NCBI GenBank assembly: GCA_937916415.1
Contig: CALGGH010000053.1
Coordinates: 1 to 7,263, forward strand
Direction: 5' to 3'
From: an uncultured Lachnospiraceae bacterium
GTDB taxonomy: Bacteria > Bacillota > Clostridia > Lachnospirales > Lachnospiraceae
Length of the DNA stretch: 7,263 nt
Below, one piece after another: positions 1 to 6,320 of this stretch (its first letter is position 1; the number at the start of each line of letters is the position of its first letter). A program made the position numbers and the translations under genes. The notes under the pieces are model-generated. The model saw only the letters and a program-made list of their open reading frames with translations, was not told the origin of the DNA and did no database searches.

Positions 1-1
1 G

Positions 2-880
2 GCAGATGACGGATCCTGGAGGCTTATCGATAACAGACTTCATTATTCAGAGGCGAACGGATCCGTGCTCACCGAAGAAGTGGACATTAACAACGCTGCC
101 GGAGATAAGCCGTCTGATAGCAGCGAGGATCCGGATGTTCAGATAATAGAAGAAAGTGCTTATGACGGGATAAACAGCGATGCGTCTAAAGAAGAAATAG
201 ATAATAAAGATTCTAAAGCAGATTTACAAGACTTTGACGGCTTTTCGAATAATGATGCAGCATTTGATGTGAAGTTTGCGGAGGAAGCTACAACAGATCA
301 TATCTTCTCTTTCAAGGAAGGAAAAAACTCTATAGTCCTGGCCTATGTTCCGACAGTGGAAAGCAAGACACAAGGCAGCAGTACAAATGGAACTGACGGA
401 AACAAAAAAACTGATGAAAATGTGAACCTGGCAGACAAAGCCGGTTCGGACATAGTCTCTCACGATGAGGCTGATCCGGATACTCAGAAGTCAGGTCATG
501 AAGATACCGATATAGTTATAAATGACCTTGAAGCATCAGGTGAATGGTCAAGAAAGATAACGCTTCTTGATCCAAAGACCGGGGATGAGATCGATAAACA
601 GGCTCTGATAAGCGTCGGTGATGACATACCGGCAGTCCCCGACAGCGTAGAGGCACTCTTATCTTCAGATGAAGCTGCTGATGAAACAGATTCTGATACC
701 GAGGTATCTGATATTACAGCATCGGATGACGCCGTAGATTCTGAAGCAGATGCCGGGTCAGAAGATAAAGAGAGTGGGGAAGAGATATATTATCCCGAAC
801 TGCCCGTATCCCAGACTGTCCTGTATCAGGATATCGAGGACGGTGTAGATCTTAAGTATGAAGGAAATACCTGTCCATAG
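2..880 (+). CDS. N-terminal fragment of an RHS/YD-repeat-associated secreted protein, open at the left edge and broken at the 3' end
   Basis: The frame is open from base 2, so the true start lies outside the window; the ATG-less stretch before the first possible start (GTG at 65) already reads like protein (GSWRLIDNRLHYSE). That motif, the later FDVKFAEEA segment and QTVLYQDIEDGVDLKYE near the end resemble the pre-repeat region of large RHS/YD-repeat wall proteins of Lachnospiraceae (typical patterns: DG-W-IDN-L, DVKFAK, VLYENI--GVDLKY). This is recognition from memory, not a search. Between these motifs lie long Asp/Glu/Ser-rich linkers, which make the chain strongly acidic and probably extended. 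No signal peptide can be seen because the N-terminus is missing. In the family the DLKYE motif is followed by a long repeat region. Here the frame ends eight codons after that motif starts and transposase sequence follows in another frame, so the gene is most likely a remnant. The family call is moderate; the truncation is more secure. Confidence 0.6.
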   Translation, partial: ADDGSWRLIDNRLHYSEANGSVLTEEVDINNAAGDKPSDSSEDPDVQIIEESAYDGINSDASKEEIDNKDSKADLQDFDGFSNNDAAFDVKFAEEATTDHIFSFKEGKNSIVLAYVPTVESKTQGSSTNGTDGNKKTDENVNLADKAGSDIVSHDEADPDTQKSGHEDTDIVINDLEASGEWSRKITLLDPKTGDEIDKQALISVGDDIPAVPDSVEALLSSDEAADETDSDTEVSDITASDDAVDSEADAGSEDKESGEEIYYPELPVSQTVLYQDIEDGVDLKYEGNTCP

Positions 881-1835
881 AAGGAGAAGGTCCGGGCAGG
901 AAGGTTGCCTGTCATTTCGATGAGTGGGACAAAAGCATGGCGGGGAAGGGATATTTTTCGTTAGCCGTCTCGGATGGAATTACCCCCGATCAGGCAAACG
1001 GACTTTATAAAATGAGAGACACGTCTGAGACACAATTCTGTATAATGAAGTCCCGGGAAGGCGGAAGTGCTTCAAGGGTTCATAAAACAGAAGGGATATA
1101 CAGCAAGTTTATGGAGCTGTTCGTGTCGAGCATAATCAGGTTCGAGATAGAGGATGCCTGCAAGCATCTTGGCATCGACACGAACCCGACCATTCAAGAC
1201 CTTGAGCAGATTTCGCTTTTATACACCGCAGAGGACAAATATGAAGCTGTAAGAAATCTTACGGCAGATCAAAAAAGACTCTTCGGTCTGTACAATGTCG
1301 ACCAGGATGACTTTGAAAAACTGGCCAGGGATTTTAACAAAAGGAACAAGACGGCATCGAAAAACCCGGAACGAAAACTGCCCGACAAGAATTCTCCTAC
1401 CATAGTAGTGAATTCGCACAAAAGGGGAAGAAAGAAAAAGAGCGGAACGGAAGGAATGGGAGCGGCAACTGGTTCTATAGAACCGGGAGAAAAAGTTAAA
1501 TCAAAGGGAGGCAGACCGAAGGGGAAAAAGGATTCAAAACCTAGAAAACCGCGGTCTGATAAAGGGAAAAAAAGAGGTCCGAGGAAATATAATTAAAACT
1601 ATTAGTTCGGTTTTTTGGGAAATTAGCGGAAAGGCTTGAAAAAGAGAAGAATAATCCACCAACCGAAAAAAAAGGAAAGGGTCGTCCGAAGGGAAGCCTA
1701 AATAAGAAAACGATCGAGCGCATGAAGCAAGACGAGGTTGAACAAATTGCAGAAAATAGGAAACCCGGTCGTCCTAAAGGAAGTTTGAACAAAAAGACGA
1801 TTGAGAAAATGGATAAGCTAAAAAAAATAAAGTGA
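862..1835 (+). pseudogene. C-terminal half of an IS1634/IS4-like DDE transposase with an AT-hook-rich, frameshifted tail
   Basis: The frame opens right after a stop at 859-861 and runs to TAA 1594-1596; the first ATG is at 937, but similarity appears to begin upstream (GEGPGRKVACHFDEWDKSM), so 937 is not a natural start. The stretch GYFSLAVSDGITPDQANGLYKMRDTSETQF matches the region around the last catalytic Glu of IS1634-type transposases (GYF-IITSE-MT--EAL-LYK-RDASEK-F). It is followed by RVH, a hydrophobic SSIIRFEI helix, and LGIDTN, also usual there. The N-terminal half with the catalytic Asp residues is absent. The tail is Lys/Arg/Gly-rich with AT-hook-like cores (KRGRKKK, GGRPKG). After the stop, frame 3 is open from 1593 to TGA 1833-1835 and continues the same style, with two GRPKGSLNKKTIE units and no start codon of its own until 1719. 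It therefore probably belongs to the same original gene, broken by a one-base shift. Inactive remnant. Confidence 0.7.
1680..1814 (+). repeat. Two direct copies of a 16-codon AT-hook-like unit
   Basis: Copies at 1680-1727 and 1767-1814, 87 bases (29 codons) apart, both in frame 3. Each encodes GRPKGSLNKKTIE followed by a Met-containing end (R-M-K versus K-M-D). The DNA copies differ mainly at third codon positions (for example AGC-CTA-AAT versus AGT-TTG-AAC), so the protein repeat has been kept while synonymous sites drifted. A weaker relative, GGRPKGKKDSK, is in the transposase frame near 1507. GRP flanked by basic residues is the core of AT-hook minor-groove binders; a DNA-binding role for this tail is inferred. 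Confidence 0.75.
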
Positions 1836-1937
1836 TGAAGGACAGGGTTTATTTGGCTCGAAAAATAATGGGCAAAATAATCGAAGTTACCGGAATTTAG
1901 GAAATTTACGTATAGATAATGAGGAGGAGAAAAGATC

Positions 1938-3023
1938 ATGAGTGAAAAGTTGAGAGTTGGAATTTTAGGCGGAACCGGAATGGTGGGACAGAGGTTCATA
2001 TCCCTCTTGGAGAACCATCCCTGGTTCGAGGTGCACGTGATCGCGGCCAGTCCGAGATCTGCGGGCAAGACCTATGAGGAGGCAGTGGGCGACAGGTGGA
2101 AGATTGATACGCCCATGCCCGAGGCGGTAAAGAAGATCATCGTCAAGAACGTAAATGAGGTGGCTGAGGTCGCATCCGAGGTTGACTTCTGCTTCTCGGC
2201 GGTTGACATGAGCAAGGATGAGATCAGGGCCATCGAGGAGGAGTATGCTAAGACCGAGACGCCCGTGGTTTCCAACAACTCGGCCCACAGGTGGACGCCT
2301 GACGTGCCCATGGTGGTGCCGGAGATCAATCCGGAGCACTTTGAGATAATAGCTTCACAGAAGAAGCGCCTCGGCACGACCCACGGATTCATAGCGGTCA
2401 AGCCAAACTGCTCGATCCAGAGCTACGCCCCCGCGCTTACCGCATGGATGCCCTTTGAACCCTACGAGGTGGTAGCCACCACGTATCAGGCCATATCCGG
2501 CGCCGGCAAGACCTTTAAGGACTGGCCCGAGATGGTCGGAAACATCATCCCGCTCATAAGCGGTGAGGAGGAGAAGAGCGAGAAGGAACCCCTGCGCATA
2601 TGGGGTCACGTGGAGGGTGACGAGATAGTGCCTGCGACCTCTCCGGTGATAACCTCACAGTGCATCCGCGTGCCGGTATTAAACGGACATACGGCCGCCG
2701 CGTTTGTTAAGTTTAAGAAGAAACCGACCAAGGATGAACTCGTGGCCGCGCTTAACGAATTCAAGGGACTGCCCCAGGAGCTTAAGATTCCCAGTGCTCC
2801 CGCTCAGTTCATCAGGTACATGGAAGAACCCGACAGGCCGCAGGTTGCCCTGGACGTTGATTTTGAGCACGGCATGGGCATCAGCATAGGCCGCCTCAGG
2901 GAGGATGCGGTATATGACTGGAAGTTCGTGGGATTATCGCACAATACTCTGAGAGGAGCAGCCGGCGGAGCGCTGCTGTGCGCTGAGCTTCTGAAGGCAC
3001 AGGGCTACATTGAGGCGAAATAA
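1938..3023 (+). CDS. asd: Aspartate-semialdehyde dehydrogenase, archaeal/fungal-type
   Basis: This cytosolic enzyme uses NADPH to reduce L-4-aspartyl phosphate to L-aspartate 4-semialdehyde, the branch point to lysine/diaminopimelate, threonine and methionine. The 361-residue length is normal for the family. Visible motifs are the N-terminal Rossmann nucleotide loop GILGGTGMVGQRF (residues 8-20), SNNSAHRW, the catalytic Cys in KPNCS (Cys158), the general-base His in NGHTAA (His251), and the closing GLSHNTLRGAAGG segment. The pattern fits the archaeal/eukaryotic subgroup (TIGR00978-like) rather than the E. coli type. The start is well supported: GAGGAGGAG at 1921-1929 lies 8 nt before the ATG. 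Upstream is the degenerate transposase remnant, so the native promoter may be in 1836-1920, though I see no convincing -35/-10 pair. The gene stands alone, with no dapA or lysC beside it, and is followed by a 134-bp gap. Confidence 0.95.
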   Translation: MSEKLRVGILGGTGMVGQRFISLLENHPWFEVHVIAASPRSAGKTYEEAVGDRWKIDTPMPEAVKKIIVKNVNEVAEVASEVDFCFSAVDMSKDEIRAIEEEYAKTETPVVSNNSAHRWTPDVPMVVPEINPEHFEIIASQKKRLGTTHGFIAVKPNCSIQSYAPALTAWMPFEPYEVVATTYQAISGAGKTFKDWPEMVGNIIPLISGEEEKSEKEPLRIWGHVEGDEIVPATSPVITSQCIRVPVLNGHTAAAFVKFKKKPTKDELVAALNEFKGLPQELKIPSAPAQFIRYMEEPDRPQVALDVDFEHGMGISIGRLREDAVYDWKFVGLSHNTLRGAAGGALLCAELLKAQGYIEAK

Positions 3024-3029
3024 GCATAC

Positions 3030-3093
3030 GTTTGCCGGTTCGCCCGAAGTTCGCAGGGTATTTCGCAGGTTAAGGGTGACAGTACGGGCAAAC
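3030..3093. other. Intergenic segment with phased TTCGC repeats inside a 7-bp inverted repeat
   Basis: The asd to GGDEF-EAL gap (3024-3157) contains TTCGC at 3039, 3050 and 3062, that is, about one helical turn apart; the last two extend to identical TTCGCAGG. These lie between GTTTGCC (3030-3036) and its complement GGCAAAC (3087-3093). There is no T-run, so this is not a standard terminator. It may hold binding sites for a regulator of the downstream gene, but chance is possible. I could not identify a clear promoter in the gap. Confidence 0.3.
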
Positions 3094-3157
3094 ATTGCAT
3101 GACTGAGGTCTGAGGGACACCTCGGATTCATGGAATGACGAAATAAAGGATGATCAT

Positions 3158-4873
3158 ATGAATGAAATGCAGTATCAGGTTGACCTGATGAACGCAATGA
3201 ACGAAAAACTCAAGAGCGACCAGAAGATGATGGAGATGATCATAGAAACTTCCACCTCCGCCTTTCTGTACGTCAACATGGAGACGAACGAGGTCAGGAC
3301 GCTCGGCAGATGGGATGAGTATTTTGACTTTGCCGTAAAGAAGTTCAATGATCTCCAGCAGATCGCTTATGCCATAGCGGATGACTATCGTGAGGAGTTC
3401 AGGAACTTCGCCAACATTGAGCGCAGCGGGGACGAGAGGGCCGTGATCACGGTCCGGTCCTCGGACAAGCGCAAATGGGTGGAGTGTGAGACCAACGTGA
3501 TATATGACTCTCATGGCAGTCCGGTTGACAAGGTCATCCGATTCAAGGACGTGACGCTGCTGCGGGATCAGCACGAAGAGCTGAAGTACATGGCTTTTAA
3601 CGATTCCATGACCGGACTCTACAACCGCAACTATTTCATCAGGTGCATGTCCGAATTCTTAGACCGTGCCGAAAGGGACGGCCGCGAGGTTGCCGTCATG
3701 TTCGTGGACATCGATGACTTCAAGAGCATCAATGACGGAATGGGCCTGGCCATAGGCGATGAGATCGTGATGAGCTTCGCTCATTTCCTGTCGGGGTTTT
3801 CGTCGGACAACTGCATAGTGTCCCATTTTAACGGGGACAAATATTGCATGGCGATCTATGATCCCTGCGGAACTTATGGCGTTGACAGGATATACAGGAC
3901 GATCAGGGAGCGTACGAGGCAGCCTTTCGTCACCTCGGACGGACGGGAGATATACATACGCGTCACGGCCGGAGTGGCCATGTACCCGGACGCGTCTTCC
4001 GGGGTCCTGGAGCTGATCAATTATGCCGAGATAGTGTCCAACAGGGCCAAGGACGCCGGCAAGGATTCCATTCAGTACTTTGATTCCGAGGTTCTGCAGG
4101 AATTTCTGTATAACATCAACATAGAGAACAAGCTGCGCGTGGCCGTGCATGACATGGCATTCCAGATGTATTATCAGCCGCAGTTTGATGCCGCCACCGG
4201 CGCACTCAGGGGCATGGAGGCCCTGATCCGCTGGAAGGATCCGGATGAGGGAATGATCTCCCCGGCCCTGTTCATTCCGCTGGCGGAGAAGAACGGCACG
4301 ATAGTCCCCATCGGCCAGTGGGTCATCGAGGATACGATCCGCACCTACTCGGAATGGAAAAAGAAATATGACAGGGACTTCATATTGTCGATAAACGTGT
4401 CGGCGATCCAGTACAAGAGGGAGGAGTTCGTAAACGGGATCATCTCCGTGCTGGAAAAATATGAAATGAATCCCAGGGACCTGGAACTCGAGATCACTGA
4501 AACGGCCCTGATTGACAACTACAGGGACATAGGTAACAAGCTTAGCACCCTCAGGGATTATGGCATCAGGATATCGATGGATGACTTTGGCACGGGCTAT
4601 TCTTCACTGTCTTACCTGAAGAGCCTGCCGATAGATACCCTCAAGATCGACAAGTCCTTCGTGGACACGGTGCTGCAGGATGACAACACCAACATCATCA
4701 TTGAGTCGATCATGGGAATGGTGCAGCGCCTCGGCCTGGAGATAGTAGCGGAGGGCGTGGAGACGGAGGAACAGCTGGAATACCTGCGTGGCATCAACTG
4801 CGACAACATACAGGGTTACCTGCTGGGAAGGCCGCAATCAAAGGAAGACGTGGAAGTACTGCTCAGACAGTGA
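3158..4873 (+). CDS. PAS-GGDEF-EAL protein: probable c-di-GMP phosphodiesterase with a dead cyclase domain
   Basis: 571 residues with no membrane segment or signal peptide, so probably cytosolic. A short helical lead (1-28) precedes a PAS-like sensor (about 30-135, ending in the typical FKDVTLLR), a GGDEF-fold domain (about 147-305, with DSMTGLYNR and FVDIDDFK, metal-site Asp184) and an EAL domain (about 325-567). The cyclase signature is NGDKY (225-229) in place of GGDEF, and no RxxD inhibitory site precedes it, so diguanylate cyclase activity is very unlikely. The EAL domain keeps its metal and catalytic set: E354 in MEALIRW, N413 in NVS, E445 in LEITE, D475/D476 in DDFGTGYSS, K496 in LKIDK, E532/E535 in EGVE and Q552 in QGYLLGRP. 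It should hydrolyse c-di-GMP to pGpG, perhaps with the degenerate GGDEF as a GTP-binding regulatory module and the PAS as input. AAAGGA at 3145-3150 supports the ATG. It is likely cotranscribed with the ATPase gene 10 nt downstream. Confidence 0.93.
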   Translation: MNEMQYQVDLMNAMNEKLKSDQKMMEMIIETSTSAFLYVNMETNEVRTLGRWDEYFDFAVKKFNDLQQIAYAIADDYREEFRNFANIERSGDERAVITVRSSDKRKWVECETNVIYDSHGSPVDKVIRFKDVTLLRDQHEELKYMAFNDSMTGLYNRNYFIRCMSEFLDRAERDGREVAVMFVDIDDFKSINDGMGLAIGDEIVMSFAHFLSGFSSDNCIVSHFNGDKYCMAIYDPCGTYGVDRIYRTIRERTRQPFVTSDGREIYIRVTAGVAMYPDASSGVLELINYAEIVSNRAKDAGKDSIQYFDSEVLQEFLYNINIENKLRVAVHDMAFQMYYQPQFDAATGALRGMEALIRWKDPDEGMISPALFIPLAEKNGTIVPIGQWVIEDTIRTYSEWKKKYDRDFILSINVSAIQYKREEFVNGIISVLEKYEMNPRDLELEITETALIDNYRDIGNKLSTLRDYGIRISMDDFGTGYSSLSYLKSLPIDTLKIDKSFVDTVLQDDNTNIIIESIMGMVQRLGLEIVAEGVETEEQLEYLRGINCDNIQGYLLGRPQSKEDVEVLLRQ

Positions 4874-4877
4874 GGGA
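4872..4877 (+). promoter_or_regulatory. Ribosome binding site fixing a GTG start for the ATPase gene
   Basis: GAGGGA overlaps the TGA stop of the EAL gene and lies 6 nt before GTG 4884. The longer frame back to ATG 4788 would overlap 86 bases of conserved EAL coding sequence and encode residues unrelated to the ATPase family. The GTG therefore fits better: the protein then begins LSGRNVERKNL, just ahead of the P-loop, as usual for this family. Confidence 0.7.
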
Positions 4878-4883
4878 TCAGAA

Positions 4884-6248
4884 GTGTTATCCGGAAGAAA
4901 CGTAGAAAGAAAGAACCTTAATCATTATTTTGACCGCGAGGGCTCGCAGATGATCGTGCTCTACGGTCAGCGATATATAGGCAAATCGTCACTCATCAAG
5001 GAATTCGTGGCTGACAAGGATCATTATTATTATTCGGCGCGCATATGTTCCGAGAGGGAACAGCAGTACCAGTGGGGCATGCAGCTGGGCAGGGAAGGCG
5101 TGAAGACGTCACTTTTCCCGAGTTTCACGGAGATATTCGAGGCCATCCCCAGCCAGGGCAGGGGCAAGCAGGTCATCGTCATAGATGAGTTTTCGAGGAT
5201 AGTCAAAAACAGCGACACCTTCATGACCGAGCTGATCAGGTTCATACATTCGCAGTGGTCCAGGCGTCAGGTTCTGGTGCTGCTCGTGTCGTCGTCGGTC
5301 GGATGGGTCGAGAACCAGATGGTGGAGACCATCGGTGAGTCAGCCTACGAACTGTCGGGACTGATGAAGATCAGGGAGCTGCCCTTCAGGGAGCTGGTGG
5401 CATATTTCCCCGGATTTACGATGGAGCAGTGCATCGAGACTTATGCGGTGCTGGGCGGATATCCCGGGCTGTGGCAGATGTTTGACGACCGCATAAGCGT
5501 GCGCGAGAACATCTGCAGGACATTGCTCAATCCCGGCAGCATACTGTATAACGAGCCGCAGCGGCTGCTGGAGGATTCGCTGCGTGAGACCAGCGTATAC
5601 GGCACGATCCTCTCATCGATCGCAGAGGGCAATCACAAGTTAAATGACCTCTTTGAGAAGACGGATTTCTCCAGGGCCAAGATCAGCGTTTACCTGAAGA
5701 ACCTGATAGAACTGGAACTTGTGGAAAAGGTGTTCTCGTACGACACCGCGGGCAAGGCTAACACTCAGAAGGGCATATACCGCATTCAGAATCACATCCT
5801 GCACTTTTATTTTTGCTTCATTTACTCCAACCTGTCGGAGCGTGAGATCACCTCTCCGTCAGTGTTTTACAAGCAGTACGTGGGGCCCGCGTTCAAGTCC
5901 TACGTGGGCGGATACTTCAAGCAGATATGCGCGCAGCGTCTCGAAGAGCGCAACAAGATGGGACGCCTGCCGTTTAAGTTTACGCGCAGCGGAGAATGGG
6001 TCGGCAAGATGGGTAACATCGACCTGGTGGCCCAGAACAACGAGAATGAGACCCTGCTCGTGCTGTGCAACTGGGATCGTCCGATGATGACCTATGAGGA
6101 TTACGAGAAGCTGCTCATCTGCGCCCGCAAGGCCAGGATCAGCACGGATTACATTTTCCTGTGCTCGGCCTCGCGCTTTGACGAAAAGCTGCACCTGGAG
6201 GCCAAGGTCAAGAACAACCTGCAACTGATCCCGGCATCTGAAATGTAG
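4884..6248 (+). CDS. Archaeal-type AAA/STAND-like ATPase (ATPase_2) with a degenerate DUF234 C-terminal domain
   Basis: 454 residues from GTG 4884. The N-terminus has the Walker A loop GQRYIGKS (28-35) and Walker B VIVIDEF (Asp101, Glu102). A GGYPGLW motif (near 191) matches the GGIP-type sensor of the ATPase_2 (PF01637) family. A winged-helix-like stretch follows (about 250-285: LNDLFEKTDFSRAKISVYLKNL), then IYRIQNHILHFYFCFIY and a C-terminal DUF234-like domain (about 320-454). In DUF234, a restriction-nuclease-like fold, the usual core is EIDIVA followed by ECKW. Here the first half is present as NIDLVA (Asp380), but the second reads LCNW (394-397): the Glu and Lys expected for metal catalysis are Leu and Asn. 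ATP binding is well supported; nuclease activity is doubtful. The cellular role of this family is not established. Ten nt separate it from the EAL phosphodiesterase, suggesting one transcript. The gene ends in TAG followed directly by an in-frame TGA. Confidence 0.85.
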   Translation: MLSGRNVERKNLNHYFDREGSQMIVLYGQRYIGKSSLIKEFVADKDHYYYSARICSEREQQYQWGMQLGREGVKTSLFPSFTEIFEAIPSQGRGKQVIVIDEFSRIVKNSDTFMTELIRFIHSQWSRRQVLVLLVSSSVGWVENQMVETIGESAYELSGLMKIRELPFRELVAYFPGFTMEQCIETYAVLGGYPGLWQMFDDRISVRENICRTLLNPGSILYNEPQRLLEDSLRETSVYGTILSSIAEGNHKLNDLFEKTDFSRAKISVYLKNLIELELVEKVFSYDTAGKANTQKGIYRIQNHILHFYFCFIYSNLSEREITSPSVFYKQYVGPAFKSYVGGYFKQICAQRLEERNKMGRLPFKFTRSGEWVGKMGNIDLVAQNNENETLLVLCNWDRPMMTYEDYEKLLICARKARISTDYIFLCSASRFDEKLHLEAKVKNNLQLIPASEM

Positions 6249-6249
6249 T

Positions 6250-6305
6250 GACGGGTCCCATGGCGAACGGCAATGGTTTTTGCCGCTGCCCATGCGGCAT
6301 CCGTC
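6250..6305 (+). other. Nested three-step hairpin between the ATPase gene and topB
   Basis: Three stems stack around one loop: GACGG (6250-6254) with CCGTC (6301-6305), CATGG (6259-6263) with CCATG (6290-6294), and CGGCAA (6268-6273) with TTGCCG (6280-6285). The inner two are joined by a 4/4 internal loop and the outer two by a 4/6 loop. No T-run follows, so it is not a classic intrinsic terminator. It ends 15 nt before the topB ATG, which has no visible Shine-Dalgarno sequence, so it could affect translation start, mRNA processing or factor-aided termination. The pairing is seen; the function is inferred. Confidence 0.5.
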
Positions 6306-6320
6306 CATAATGGTACGTTA

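Noticed and set aside
1911..1920. TATAGATAAT as a -10 box for asd
   Set aside because: No matching -35 at 16-18 bp, and transcription from it would start within the ribosome binding site.
1541..2068. Long minus-strand frame rich in Phe/Ser/Leu
   Set aside because: It is the complement of the Lys/Glu-rich transposase tail and the start of asd; no RBS, no family resemblance, and it crosses two better-supported features.
3105..3123. GAGGT/ACCTC hairpin after asd as a terminator
   Set aside because: Only 5 bp of stem with a 9-nt loop and no following T-run; could easily be chance.
4788..4883. Upstream ATG start (4788) for the ATPase gene
   Set aside because: It overlaps conserved EAL coding sequence (EGVETEEQ to QGYLLGRP), and the added residues resemble nothing; GTG 4884 has a well-placed GAGGGA.
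6250..6305. Intrinsic terminator of the ATPase gene
   Set aside because: The stem is interrupted by internal loops and no T-run follows; the only T-rich stretch is in the loop.
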